Positions 1 to 8,748 of a DNA stretch of 36,871 bases are shown one piece after another. The notes beneath the pieces were generated by a model, which saw only the letters and a list, made by a program, of their open reading frames with translations, was not told the origin of the DNA and did no database searches. Every line of letters begins with the position of its first letter. The first letter of the stretch is position 1. The position numbers were made by a program, and so were the translations under genes. The stretch is from an uncultured Campylobacter sp. (GTDB lineage: Bacteria > Campylobacterota > Campylobacteria > Campylobacterales > Campylobacteraceae), in NCBI RefSeq assembly GCF_938030815.1, contig NZ_CALHII010000205.1:1-36871 (forward strand). Direction: 5' to 3'.

Positions 1-1
1 A

Positions 2-172
2 AATCCTATAAAGGTTAAAGGCGATATCTGCGCCACATACAAGTACGACAACAAGGAGCAAGTGACCTTGACCAAAGGCAGAGATGGCTTATGTGATCGG
101 GTATGGAGTATGCCGGGACTTAAAAATATAGATAATATCTATAGCTCAAATGCTCTTATTATCGTCCAATGA
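2..172 (+). CDS. C-terminal fragment of an unidentified protein
   Basis: The frame is open from the window edge and ends in TGA at 170–172, giving 56 visible residues. They are polar, with no membrane segment, and hold two cysteines 21 residues apart (visible residues 10 and 31). A rho-independent terminator starts 9 bp after the stop, which supports a real gene end. A beta-rich tail with a spaced Cys pair is reminiscent of the C-terminal disulfide loop of type IV pilin-like or pseudopilin proteins, but this is only a weak guess because the diagnostic N-terminus lies outside the window. Confidence 0.5.
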   Translation, partial: NPIKVKGDICATYKYDNKEQVTLTKGRDGLCDRVWSMPGLKNIDNIYSSNALIIVQ

Positions 173-173
173 C

Positions 174-803
174 CTATTTTGCGTGGGGTTTTAAATCCCA
201 CGCCTTTTTATTTAAAAATCCAAGAAAAATTCCAATCATCCAAATAATTGCGAAAAATATAAAGATAAAGCTCCAAAATTGCGCCAGATCCACGCTTTTA
301 CTTGTTGGAAACAGATACCAGCCTCCGCTATAAAGCGCCGTTAGCTTGGCTTGCAGCCCCTCTAGCGTCGCATCAGCCGGCACCGCCGGAACGTCGAATG
401 CGCAGCTGTTAAACGGCTTAAAAATTGGCACTGCGCTTAAATCAAAATTTAAAAATCTCACCGCTCCACCGCAGCCGCTCATCCCGCTCATATCTCCGCT
501 CCCTCGCAGTACCGTGTGAATTTTAGCTAAATTTAGCGACGAGACAAGTCCCAGCGCCGCGCCGTAAAACCACACCGCATATCCGCAGATCGCGCCGTAA
601 ACGTCCTTGCCACAAACCGCTAAAATCACCGCTCCTAGCGCTATGGCGCAAAGTGCGAATCTCACGTGAATGCTAAAATTTTCCGGATAGATAAAAAGGA
701 ATTTTTGCAAGAAAAAATATGAAAATGCTAGCCAAAAAAGCGCCCAGATAGCGCAAAAGGCGAGAAATCTTTTAGAGTATTTGTTTTGAAATTTTAAAAT
801 CAT
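174..803 (-). CDS. DsbB-like four-helix membrane protein lacking the first CxxC pair
   Basis: The 209-aa protein has hydrophobic segments at about residues 11–35, 46–64, 70–90 and 174–196. A long extracytoplasmic loop carries C111 and C134. This is the layout of DsbB, the quinone-linked oxidase that recharges DsbA. The stretch FFLQKFLFIYP (31–41), the later R48 and the loop cysteines line up by eye with E. coli DsbB. However, the position expected to hold the CxxC that reacts with quinone reads PENFS (40–44) and has no cysteine. The protein may therefore be a non-catalytic or altered family member, or a distant four-helix protein. The start is supported by AAGGA 9 bp upstream. It is transcribed alone, convergent to the gene at 2–172. 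Family placement is inference from layout. Confidence 0.6.
   Translation of the reverse strand: MILKFQNKYSKRFLAFCAIWALFWLAFSYFFLQKFLFIYPENFSIHVRFALCAIALGAVILAVCGKDVYGAICGYAVWFYGAALGLVSSLNLAKIHTVLRGSGDMSGMSGCGGAVRFLNFDLSAVPIFKPFNSCAFDVPAVPADATLEGLQAKLTALYSGGWYLFPTSKSVDLAQFWSFIFIFFAIIWMIGIFLGFLNKKAWDLKPHAK
181..209 (+). terminator. Rho-independent terminator of the upstream gene
   Basis: A perfect 7-bp stem, GCGTGGG (181–187) pairing with CCCACGC (197–203), encloses a 9-nt loop and is followed by CTTTTTATTT. It lies 9 bp after the stop at 172. On the minus strand the sequence after the hairpin is A-rich, so it works only for the plus-strand gene. It lies inside the last codons of the convergent DsbB-like gene. 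Confidence 0.8.
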
Positions 804-899
804 AAAAATCCTTTCCGCGCATAATTTTATAATAAATTGCAGATATTTTTGCTAAAATCTCAGCTTTTATAGTAAAAATTTCAAGCAAAGGGTAAAATT

Positions 900-1469
900 T
901 TGAAGGGTTTTTTACGCAAATTAGAAAGAGCTTTTGATGCGTTCGCAAATATTTTAGGCATATTGAGTATCGTATTTTTGGCGCTTTTAGTTATAGTAGT
1001 TTTTTACAATGTTGTGGCGCGTTATCTTTTTCCAGCTGCAAATTCCGTCGCTATGCAAGAACTTACGTGGTGGCTATATTCGGCGATGTTTTTATTCGGT
1101 GTGACCTACGCGCTCAAAGAAAATGCCCACGTTCGCGTGGATATTTTTTACGAAAAATTTAGTCCCACTGCAAAAGCGCTCATAAATATCTTAGGCACGA
1201 TATTTTTCATTTTGCCTTTCGTAGCGCTCGTGGCGTTTTTTTCGATCGATTACGTGAGCGAGGCTTATACGAGCCATGAGGCCAGTGCCAATCCCGGCGG
1301 CATGCAGCATCTTTGGATCATCAAGTCCGCAATCACGCTTAGCTACGCGTTTTTATTTATCTACGCGTTTGGATTTTTGATTAAAAATATTAACGCCTTG
1401 CTTGATGTTAGGGAAAACAAAGGCTCGGAATTTCTTAGTGGGAATTCTTCGGGCGCACAGAGTGTGTGA
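900..1469 (+). CDS. dctQ: TRAP transporter small permease (DctQ type)
   Basis: This is the small membrane subunit of a tripartite ATP-independent periplasmic transporter. These use the sodium or proton gradient to import organic acids, often C4-dicarboxylates or sialic acid. The 189 residues hold four hydrophobic segments (about 15–40, 55–72, 92–115 and 140–165). Family hallmarks are NVVARYLF (37–44), QELTWWLYS after it, and HVRVDIFYEKF between helices 2 and 3. The start is TTG at 900, with AAAGG 7 nt upstream and a possible -10 box TAAAAT at 853–858. dctM follows after 93 bp. No DctP solute-binding protein is encoded next to it, so the substrate cannot be told from the sequence. The link to pycB and pckA makes an organic acid likely. 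Confidence 0.9.
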   Translation: MKGFLRKLERAFDAFANILGILSIVFLALLVIVVFYNVVARYLFPAANSVAMQELTWWLYSAMFLFGVTYALKENAHVRVDIFYEKFSPTAKALINILGTIFFILPFVALVAFFSIDYVSEAYTSHEASANPGGMQHLWIIKSAITLSYAFLFIYAFGFLIKNINALLDVRENKGSEFLSGNSSGAQSV

Positions 1470-1562
1470 GGGCAGAATGAGCTTAAATTTAAAATTCTAT
1501 AAATTTTACGCTTTTCGCGCTTGGGCGGAATTTTGCCACGGCAAGATAAAAGGTGACGAGAT

Positions 1563-2924
1563 ATGATAGGCATAGTGATGTTTGCGGCAGCGCTTTTTAT
1601 GCTTTTACTAGGTTTTCCCGTTGCGTTTACGTTCGGTGCTGTAGCGGTGATTTTCGGATTTATCTACGGACTTAGTGAGGCGTGGGATTACGCGCAGGGC
1701 TTTGAAATTTTAACCGAAGCTTTCGAGGATATGAGTAGGCAGTTTTTTTCACTGATGCCTAATAGAATTTACTCGATTATGGAAAATCAGCTGCTAATTT
1801 CGGTGCCGCTTTTTATTTTGATGGGTATGATTTTGCAAAAGACTCGCCTTGCGGAGCGTTTATTAGAGTCGATGGCATTTTTATTCGGCGGCGTACGAGG
1901 CGGCGTGGCGATCAGCACTGTTTTGGTGGGCGCGTTACTTGCGGCTACGACGGGCATCGTGGGCGCGACTGTCATTGCTATGGGCGTCATCAGCCTGCCC
2001 GTGATGATGAAATACGGCTATGATAAGCCACTGGCTACCGGCACCATCGCTGCTGCGGGCACGCTTGGGCAGATTATCCCGCCCTCGATCGTGCTAATTA
2101 TTTTAGGCGATATACTTTCTGTTTCGGTAGGTGATCTCTTTTCTGCAGCAGTTATTCCTGGGCTCGTGCTAGTGGGTTTTTACGTGATTTATATTGCGAT
2201 TATTTCATATATTTGCAAAGATTATGCACCGCCTGTTCCGCCGCTAGAGGGACTTAGCAAATCAAAGCAAATTTTTATCGCGCTTAAAAACGTCGTGCCG
2301 GTGCTTGTGCTGATTTTGCTCGTTTTGGGATCTATTTTTGCGGGCATCGCTACGCCTACGGAGAGCTCGTCGGTAGGCTGCTTGGGTGCGATAGCGCTAG
2401 CTGTTTTATACCGCACGTTTTCGTTTAGGCTGATCTATGACGCGCTAAAAAATACCGCTAAAATTTCGGGCATGGTTTTTATGATTTTGATGGGCGCCAC
2501 GGCATTTTCGATGATTTTTTCTTACACTGGCGGAGATGAGGTCGTGAAAAATTTTATGGAGAATCTGCCCGGCCAAGCATGGGGATTTATCGCGCTTACG
2601 ATGGTAGTTATCATAGTGCTTGGATTTTTTCTCGATTATGTCGAAATTTCATATATCATTTTGCCAATACTTTTGCCAATAGTAGAGTCTTTGCATATCA
2701 ATCCCGTGTGGTTTGCGATCTTAATCGCTGTAAATTTACAAACATCGTTTATGACGCCGCCATTTGGATTTTCGATATTTTTCTTAAAGGGTGTGACGCC
2801 TCCGCAAATCCACACCACGGACATTTATAAGGGCGTGCTACCTTTTATTTTATTGCAAATTCTAGTGCTATTAACGCTCGCAATCTTTCCGGGGGTTTTT
2901 GGTTTAAAAGCTTTTTTAGGCTAG
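1563..2924 (+). CDS. dctM: TRAP transporter large permease (DctM type)
   Basis: At 453 aa this matches the usual large TRAP subunit, an inner-membrane protein of 11–12 helices that forms the ion-coupled transport path together with DctQ. It shows the family's glycine-rich hairpins, for example GATVIAMGVISLPVM and a TIAAAGTLGQIIPPS-like segment in the first half. The C-terminal half has LDYVEISYIILPILLPI and the MTPPFGFSIFF segment. ATG at 1563 follows GGTGACGAG. The 93-bp gap from dctQ contains several AAATTT/AAATTC hexamers but no evident promoter, so the two genes are probably co-transcribed. pycB begins 42 bp after the stop. Confidence 0.92.
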   Translation: MIGIVMFAAALFMLLLGFPVAFTFGAVAVIFGFIYGLSEAWDYAQGFEILTEAFEDMSRQFFSLMPNRIYSIMENQLLISVPLFILMGMILQKTRLAERLLESMAFLFGGVRGGVAISTVLVGALLAATTGIVGATVIAMGVISLPVMMKYGYDKPLATGTIAAAGTLGQIIPPSIVLIILGDILSVSVGDLFSAAVIPGLVLVGFYVIYIAIISYICKDYAPPVPPLEGLSKSKQIFIALKNVVPVLVLILLVLGSIFAGIATPTESSSVGCLGAIALAVLYRTFSFRLIYDALKNTAKISGMVFMILMGATAFSMIFSYTGGDEVVKNFMENLPGQAWGFIALTMVVIIVLGFFLDYVEISYIILPILLPIVESLHINPVWFAILIAVNLQTSFMTPPFGFSIFFLKGVTPPQIHTTDIYKGVLPFILLQILVLLTLAIFPGVFGLKAFLG

Positions 2925-2965
2925 AAATATTAAAATTCACGCTAAATTTAACCTAGGAGCTAAAA

Positions 2966-4804
2966 ATGGCTAAAAAGCTTATCGACGTTATGGATACGAC
3001 CTTCCGCGACGGATTTCAGTCAGTTTTCGGCGCGCGCGTGGCGATGGCGGACTTTTTGCCTGCCGTTAGCGCGGCCAAAGACGCGGGCATCACGCACTTC
3101 GAGTTCGGCGGCGGCGCGCGGTTTCAGAGCCTGTATTTTTACCTAAACGAAGACGCGTTTGAGATGATGGATAAATTTAGAAGCATCGTGGGGCCTGAGG
3201 CGAACCTGCAAACTCTTAGCCGCGGCGTCAATACCGTCACGCTCGATACCGGCAGCCGCGAGATCATCGATCTGCACGCCAAGCTTTTTGCCAAGCACGG
3301 CACGACGACGATTCGAAATTTCGACGCGCTAAACGACGTGGAAAATTTAAAATTTAGCGGCGAGTGCATACATCATCATGGTCTTAAACACGAAGTCGTA
3401 GTTACGATGATGGATCTGCCGCCCGGATGCAGCGGCGCGCACGATGCGGCGTTTTACGAGAGGATTTTGCGTCAAATTTTAGACGCGCAGATCCCGTTCG
3501 ACAGCGTCTGCTTCAAGGACGCAAGCGGCACCAGCAGCCCGCAGAAGGTCTATGAGACAATTAAGCGCGCGCGTAAAATTTTAGGCGACGGGGTGCATAT
3601 CCGCCTGCACACACACGAGACGGCGGGCGTTAGCGTCGCATGCTATCAGGCTGCGCTCGTTGCGGGCGTAGACGGCATCGATCTTGCCGCGCATCCCGTA
3701 AGCGGGGGCACTAGCCAGCCGGACATCCTTACGCTGCTGCACGCGACGAAGGGGCAAAATTTCGACCTGGGGCTAGATTCAGAGAAAATTTTAAAATACG
3801 AAGAGGTTTTGGGCGAGTGCTTGAAGGATTACTTCATGCCGCCCGAGGCCACGCAGGTAAGCCCACTAATTCCGTTTTCGCCGATGCCGGGAGGCGCGCT
3901 TACGGCAAACACTCAGATGATGCGCGATAATAAAATTTTAGACAAATTCCCAGCCGTCATCAAGGCTATGCGCGAGGTCGTCGAAAAGGGCGGCTTCGGC
4001 ACGAGCGTGACGCCAGTTAGTCAGTTTTATTTCCAGCAAGCGTTTAACAACGTAATGTTCGGCCCGTGGAAAAAGATCGCCGAGGGCTACGGCAAGATGG
4101 TGTTAGGTTATTTCGGCAAAACGCCCGTTAAACCCGACGAGGGCGTGATTAAGATGGCGGCTGAGCAGCTGGGGCTAGAGCCTACGACTAAGCATGCCGT
4201 AGATATCGCCGATGCCGACGAGAGCAAGAGCGTCGCGTATGCGCAGAAGATTCTACGCGAGCAGGGCATCGAGCCTAGTGAGGAGAACGTATTCATAGCG
4301 CTTGCGTGCAAAGAAAAGGGCATCGCGTTTTTAAAAGGCGAGGGCAAGGTGATGAGTCGTAAAAAAGAGGACGTAGCGCCCGCTGCAAGCCATCAAAACG
4401 GTATTTCTAAAAACGGCAAATTTGACGTTAAGATTAACGGTAAAATTTACAGCGTAGAATTTGCCGGACAAAACGTACTCGTAAACGGCGATCGATACGA
4501 TGTCAGCTTCGATACCTCGGAGTCCGCAAAGCCGCAGCCGCAACGCTCTGCCGGCGAGCAGCCCACTGCTAACGCGCGAGGCGGTACGGACGATAACGAT
4601 ATAAAAGCGACGCTTCCTAGCAACGTATTTAAAATTTTAATAAAGGAAGGCGACGATGTTAAGGCGGGACAGAATGTCATCGTTCTTGAAGCGATGAAGA
4701 TGGAGATAAATATCGAAAGCCCGCGTGATGGCGTAATCGATAAAATTTTAGTCGCCCAAGGCGATACGGTCGATGCCGATCAGGTGCTCGCGATTTTAAG
4801 ATAA
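2966..4804 (+). CDS. pycB: Pyruvate carboxylase subunit B / oxaloacetate decarboxylase alpha-type carboxyltransferase
   Basis: The 612-aa protein transfers the carboxyl group from biotin to pyruvate, making oxaloacetate (anaplerosis). The N-terminal TIM-barrel carboxyltransferase begins DTTFRDGFQS at residues 10–19. The presumed carbamylated lysine is in FKDASG (K184), and the metal-binding HxH is at H215 and H217. A variable, Ala/Pro/Gln-rich linker (about 475–550) leads to a C-terminal biotinyl domain with EAMKM, biotin on K578, 34 residues from the end. Campylobacters carry this as a two-subunit enzyme with a separate biotin carboxylase (PycA), which is not in the window. Oxaloacetate decarboxylase alpha subunits have the same domains, but no OadB or OadG neighbours are present. 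AGGAG at 2954–2958 precedes the ATG. Confidence 0.9.
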   Translation: MAKKLIDVMDTTFRDGFQSVFGARVAMADFLPAVSAAKDAGITHFEFGGGARFQSLYFYLNEDAFEMMDKFRSIVGPEANLQTLSRGVNTVTLDTGSREIIDLHAKLFAKHGTTTIRNFDALNDVENLKFSGECIHHHGLKHEVVVTMMDLPPGCSGAHDAAFYERILRQILDAQIPFDSVCFKDASGTSSPQKVYETIKRARKILGDGVHIRLHTHETAGVSVACYQAALVAGVDGIDLAAHPVSGGTSQPDILTLLHATKGQNFDLGLDSEKILKYEEVLGECLKDYFMPPEATQVSPLIPFSPMPGGALTANTQMMRDNKILDKFPAVIKAMREVVEKGGFGTSVTPVSQFYFQQAFNNVMFGPWKKIAEGYGKMVLGYFGKTPVKPDEGVIKMAAEQLGLEPTTKHAVDIADADESKSVAYAQKILREQGIEPSEENVFIALACKEKGIAFLKGEGKVMSRKKEDVAPAASHQNGISKNGKFDVKINGKIYSVEFAGQNVLVNGDRYDVSFDTSESAKPQPQRSAGEQPTANARGGTDDNDIKATLPSNVFKILIKEGDDVKAGQNVIVLEAMKMEINIESPRDGVIDKILVAQGDTVDADQVLAILR

Positions 4805-4810
4805 GCTCTA

Positions 4811-4840
4811 AAATTTAGGCGGGCGCTCCCGCCTAAATTT
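4811..4840 (+). terminator. Hairpin after pycB with AAATTT at both stem ends
   Basis: This is a perfect 13-bp inverted repeat with a 4-nt loop: AAATTTAGGCGGG at 4811–4823 and its complement at 4828–4840. It starts 6 bp after the pycB stop. It lacks a long T-tract beyond the final TTT, so its strength as a terminator is uncertain. The base of the stem is two copies of the abundant AAATTT hexamer, reminiscent of uptake-sequence pairs used as terminators in other naturally competent bacteria. Confidence 0.65.
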
Positions 4841-4888
4841 CATGGCGATCATCCTCGGCGCTTAAGCGAGCTCACCTAAATTTTAAGC

Positions 4889-4894
4889 TATAAT
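4889..4894 (+). promoter_or_regulatory. pckA promoter, -10 box
   Basis: A perfect TATAAT within TTTTAAGCTATAAT lies 43 bp before the pckA start codon. As in other campylobacters the upstream part is T-rich rather than a clear -35 box. A 10-bp palindrome CGCTTAAGCG (4859–4868) lies about 20 bp upstream of the box and could bind a regulator, but nothing else supports that. Confidence 0.7.
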
Positions 4895-4936
4895 AGCGCA
4901 ATCTTTTATCAAAATTTAATTTAAAAAGGATGCAAA

Positions 4937-6520
4937 ATGACAACTCCGAACGATCTGGATAAACTAGGTCTTAAAAATATCAAAAAAATCAACCACAACC
5001 TAAGCTACGACGAGCTTTTCGAGCTTGAAAAGGCGATGAATGAAGGGCGCGTGTCAAGCAACGGCACTTTTATGGTCGATACGGGCATATTCACGGGTCG
5101 CAGCCCAAAGGATAAGTACTTCGTAAAGCAGGACCCGAGCCAAAAATACATCGCCTGGGGCAAGGTAAATCAGCCCATCTCAAAAGAGCTTTTCGATAAA
5201 CTTTTAGCCAAAGCCAAAGCCCAGCTAAGCGGCAAAGAAATCTTTATCCAAGACGCCTACTGCGGCGCTAGCAAATCCAGCCGCAAAAACGTGCGTTTCG
5301 TAACCGAAGTCGCGTGGCAGGCGCATTTTGTAAAAAATATGTTCATCCGCCCAAGCGAAAGCGAGCTAGCGGAATTTCATCCCGATTTCGTCGTTTACAA
5401 CGCGTGCAAATGCAAAAACGAAGATTACGCGAGCGACGGGCTGCACTCCGACGTTTTCGTTATCTTTAACGTAGAGGAAAACGTCGCGGTTATCGGCGGT
5501 ACGTGGTACGGCGGCGAGATGAAAAAGGGAATTTTTTCGATGATGAACTACTGGCTGCCGCTTGCGGGCAAGATGTCGATGCACTGCTCGGCAAACGTGG
5601 GCAAGCAGGGCGACACGGCGCTATTTTTCGGCCTAAGCGGTACGGGCAAAACGACGCTCTCGACCGATCCAAACCGCAAGCTGATCGGCGATGATGAGCA
5701 CGGCTGGGACGATGAGGGGATATTTAACTTCGAGGGAGGCTGCTACGCGAAGTGCATAAATTTAGACCCGAGTAGCGAGCCTGAAATTTACGCCGCGATC
5801 AAACGCGACGCGCTACTTGAAAACGTGGTCGCCAACGAGGCTGGCGTCGTGGACTACAAAGACGGCAGCAAGACCGAAAACACCCGCGTCAGCTACCCGA
5901 TCTATCATATCGATAACTACGAGCCAAGCTCCGCAGGCGGCCATCCGAAAAACATCATCTTCCTAACCGCCGACGCGTTCGGCGTTTTGCCGCCGGTCGC
6001 AAAACTAACCAAAGAGCAGGCGATGTATTATTTCCTAAGCGGCTATACGGCCAAAGTCGCAGGCACCGAGCGCGGTATTACAGAGCCTGTGGCGACATTT
6101 AGCGCGTGCTTCGGCGAGCCGTTTATGCCGCTGCACCCGACCGTTTACGCTAAGCTTCTAGGCGAAAAGATCGACAAGCACAACGTCAGCGTCTATCTCG
6201 TAAATACGGGCTGGAGCGGCGGCGCGTACGGCGTGGGCAAGCGAATGAGCATTAAAGCTACGCGCGCGTGCATAAACGCGATCCTTGACGGTAGCATCAA
6301 AAAGTGCGAATTTGAAAATTTCGAAAAATTTAACCTCGCGATCCCAAAAGAGCTCGCGAGCGTCGAGACGAAGCTACTAAATCCGATCAATACATGGACG
6401 CACCCGGCGGAATATAAGATCACGCGCGATAAGCTAGCAAAGATGTTTGAAGAGAATTTCAAACGCTACGAGGACGTAAAAGAGGGGGTCGAGTTTGCTA
6501 AAGCGGGCCCTACGGCTTAG
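4937..6520 (+). CDS. pckA: Phosphoenolpyruvate carboxykinase (ATP)
   Basis: The enzyme converts oxaloacetate and ATP into PEP, CO2 and ADP, the entry to gluconeogenesis in an organism feeding on organic acids. The 527 aa match the family length. Visible motifs are TGRSPKDK (53–60) for substrate binding, the kinase-specific P-loop GLSGTGKTTLS (232–242), and the metal-binding IGDDEHGWDD (250–259). It is preceded by its own promoter and AAAAGGA 9 nt before the ATG. The upstream neighbour pycB makes its substrate. The downstream CAP-domain gene overlaps its last 26 bp. Confidence 0.97.
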   Translation: MTTPNDLDKLGLKNIKKINHNLSYDELFELEKAMNEGRVSSNGTFMVDTGIFTGRSPKDKYFVKQDPSQKYIAWGKVNQPISKELFDKLLAKAKAQLSGKEIFIQDAYCGASKSSRKNVRFVTEVAWQAHFVKNMFIRPSESELAEFHPDFVVYNACKCKNEDYASDGLHSDVFVIFNVEENVAVIGGTWYGGEMKKGIFSMMNYWLPLAGKMSMHCSANVGKQGDTALFFGLSGTGKTTLSTDPNRKLIGDDEHGWDDEGIFNFEGGCYAKCINLDPSSEPEIYAAIKRDALLENVVANEAGVVDYKDGSKTENTRVSYPIYHIDNYEPSSAGGHPKNIIFLTADAFGVLPPVAKLTKEQAMYYFLSGYTAKVAGTERGITEPVATFSACFGEPFMPLHPTVYAKLLGEKIDKHNVSVYLVNTGWSGGAYGVGKRMSIKATRACINAILDGSIKKCEFENFEKFNLAIPKELASVETKLLNPINTWTHPAEYKITRDKLAKMFEENFKRYEDVKEGVEFAKAGPTA

Positions 6521-7847
6521 GCTCCTGGGTCTTGGGGCGATTTGCGCGCTTTTTGCCGCATGCGAAAACGCCCCTTCAAATTTAAAACAGCCGCTCGTTG
6601 CGATGAGCGGCTTTTCCTTTTACGACGATCCACTAAGCTACATCAACAATGTGCGCGCAAAATCGGGGCTAAATCAGCTTTCGCAGAATGAAATTTTAAA
6701 TACCTCTGCGCTTAATCACGCAAGATATGTCGTCGCAAACGAGGCGATGTCGCACGACGAGAGCCCGGGCAGACCGAATTTTACGGGCGAAAATCCGTCA
6801 AAGCGCGCTTTTTACGCAGGCTATAATGCCGCAGTACGGGAAAATTTATCCTATAACTCAAGCAATCTAAAAAGCGCGATCGACGGGCTTTTAAGCGCGA
6901 TTTACCATAGATTTGCATTTTTGGATTTCGCTTCGGATGAGATCGGCATCGGCTATTTTGAGCACGGCAAAAAAAGTAGCTACGTTTTTGAGATGGGAAA
7001 TTCGCGCCTCAACGCCTTTTGCTTACGAAATTTAAACGACGAAGGAAGCGGCAAATTTCTACTGGGGATGTGTAAAAACGAAACGCTACGGATGAGGGAG
7101 GATAAGTTCAAAAGCGCTACTGCGCTGAACTCGCGCCCTTACGTTTACTACCCGAACGACGAGCCCGCGCTTGCATTTTTCAGCAACGAAATTCCGGATC
7201 CCATGCCAGAGTGCAAAATCACCGCAAATCCTGTAAGCGTGGAGTTTAATTCTGCCCAGCCGCCCGTAGCGATGAAAAGTTTTAAAATTTACGAAGGCGG
7301 CAGGGAGCTTCAAAACGTTAAAATTTTAGATAAAAACTCCGATCCTAACGCCATTTTAAGCGATAGGCAGTTCGTGCTTTTCAGCAGAGAGGTTTTTAAA
7401 TTTGACGCTAAATACGGCGCAGAGTTTAATTACGAGCAGGGCGGGAAGCAAAAAACGCTGCGGTGGGAGTTTATCACGCAAGCGCCTAAATTTAGATACT
7501 TCGTCGTGCAAGGCGGAGAAAATCTGAGCGTGAAAAACGGCGCGTTTTACGATATATTCGTAGCCCCCAAAGACTGCAACGATTTGATGAAAAGCTATAA
7601 AACCAGCTACTCCTTTATGGATAAGCCCGAAATTTCAAGCCCCGCGGCAAATATGCTGCGCGTAAAACTAAACGGCGCAAAGGGTGCGAAGCTTGAAATT
7701 TCGACAGACAACGGTGCGATAATAAATCTGTATTTAAGCGATAACTCCAAAAGCTACGGCGGCATGGGTAAAATTTACGCCGCAATCGCGGCGGTTTTGA
7801 CGGCGATCATTTTGTTTTGTCTTTTGGCAAGAAGAAGAGGGCGATAG
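6495..7847 (+). CDS. CAP/SCP-domain lipoprotein with C-terminal membrane anchor
   Basis: The 450-aa protein starts at TTG 6495, inside pckA, with a strong AGAGGGGG site 7 nt upstream. No other start would keep the signal peptide, whose probable lipobox is LFAAC with lipidated C23. Residues about 48–170 resemble the CAP (SCP/PR-1) fold: NNVRAKSGLNQL, an NHARY helix, a MSHDE segment, ENLSY, and IGIGYFEHGKKSSYVFEMG. Such secreted domains bind lipids or act on cell-wall material; the function here is unknown. Residues about 240–410 are beta-rich with no recognised family. A last hydrophobic helix (about 425–445) ends in RRRGR, so the protein may be anchored at both ends. Overlap with pckA implies translational coupling. 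Confidence 0.78.
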   Translation: MLKRALRLRLLGLGAICALFAACENAPSNLKQPLVAMSGFSFYDDPLSYINNVRAKSGLNQLSQNEILNTSALNHARYVVANEAMSHDESPGRPNFTGENPSKRAFYAGYNAAVRENLSYNSSNLKSAIDGLLSAIYHRFAFLDFASDEIGIGYFEHGKKSSYVFEMGNSRLNAFCLRNLNDEGSGKFLLGMCKNETLRMREDKFKSATALNSRPYVYYPNDEPALAFFSNEIPDPMPECKITANPVSVEFNSAQPPVAMKSFKIYEGGRELQNVKILDKNSDPNAILSDRQFVLFSREVFKFDAKYGAEFNYEQGGKQKTLRWEFITQAPKFRYFVVQGGENLSVKNGAFYDIFVAPKDCNDLMKSYKTSYSFMDKPEISSPAANMLRVKLNGAKGAKLEISTDNGAIINLYLSDNSKSYGGMGKIYAAIAAVLTAIILFCLLARRRGR

Positions 7848-7985
7848 GTGCGAGATGTATTTTCGCGACCTCCGCTTTTGTCTGCCTGCACATGGGTGCG
7901 TAATGCCTATCCTGCGTGAAATTTAGCGCAGAACTTGGTTTTAAATTTTAAATTTCTCGCCGAAAGTCGAGGTTGGCGCCAAATT

Positions 7986-8540
7986 TTAATCTAAATTTGG
8001 ATTTATCTCATCCGCAAGCTTTAAAATTTTAGCCTGTACCGCCTCAGGAGCGTAGATATCCATCCACTCTATCCCGTTTGACGCGCTAAAAAGCACTGCG
8101 ATCCGCCCCTCGCTCATCGCGCGCTTAGCAAGCTTGGTCGCCGCTGGGCTGTTGCCCATATTTGGCGTTTCGTCTATGCTTATCTCGGCGCAACGGCGTA
8201 AAATAGGCGCCATATCAAACTCGCCATCAAGCAAAACAACGACCGAGCCGCGCCTAAAACTGCAAGCGTTCCAAAAAATTTCGGCGCCATTTATGCATTC
8301 GCGCGAGAGATCGAGGCGAAATTTGCCCCGCTCGCGCACGAGAAAACTAAACTCGCTTAAGTTTAGCGGGTGCTCCACACTGCCGAATGCCCCCACGATG
8401 CTATCTTTGCGGCCGTTATAGACATAGGCGGCGAGCGCATTTTGCAGTAGCGGCGCGATTATCTGATCGTGCGCGCTCGTATGGTCGTCCTCTCTGGCGC
8501 GGCCTGGGATCTTTACGAAAAACAGTTTGAAATACTCCAT
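7986..8540 (-). CDS. Hypothetical cytoplasmic protein, 184 aa
   Basis: I do not recognise this family. The protein is soluble, with no signal peptide or membrane helix. It begins MEYFKLFFVKIPG and contains a segment around residues 90–110 (SFRRGSVVVLLDGEFDM) that looks like a beta-strand pair. The last third includes ISIDETPNMGN and an alternating strand/helix pattern. The start is well supported by AAGGAG 6 nt upstream. It stands alone: the next minus-strand gene starts 208 bp upstream in its own operon, and the facing gene at 6495–7847 is convergent. The 208-bp and 138-bp gaps on either side hold only scattered AAATTT-type hexamers. Confidence 0.7.
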   Translation of the reverse strand: MEYFKLFFVKIPGRAREDDHTSAHDQIIAPLLQNALAAYVYNGRKDSIVGAFGSVEHPLNLSEFSFLVRERGKFRLDLSRECINGAEIFWNACSFRRGSVVVLLDGEFDMAPILRRCAEISIDETPNMGNSPAATKLAKRAMSEGRIAVLFSASNGIEWMDIYAPEAVQAKILKLADEINPNLD

Positions 8541-8748
8541 AAACGCTCCTTGAGCCTATAAAATTTGCTCGCTTTTGCGTTTAAATTTAGCGCTCGCGGC
8601 GGTTAAATTTAACTCTGAGCCTGGCGTATTTTCGGTCTATTTCGGGCGTTGCCATTTAAATTTCACTCTTGTATCTGCTATCGCAGCTTCTTGCGCTTAT
8701 GTATCGTTTTTACGCCTATCAAATACAACCTGGATGGCGATTTAGATT

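Noticed and set aside
4859..4868. CGCTTAAGCG palindrome upstream of pckA as an operator
   Set aside because: Ten bases, no matching site elsewhere in the window and no known regulator consensus; likely chance in AT/GC-palindrome-rich DNA.
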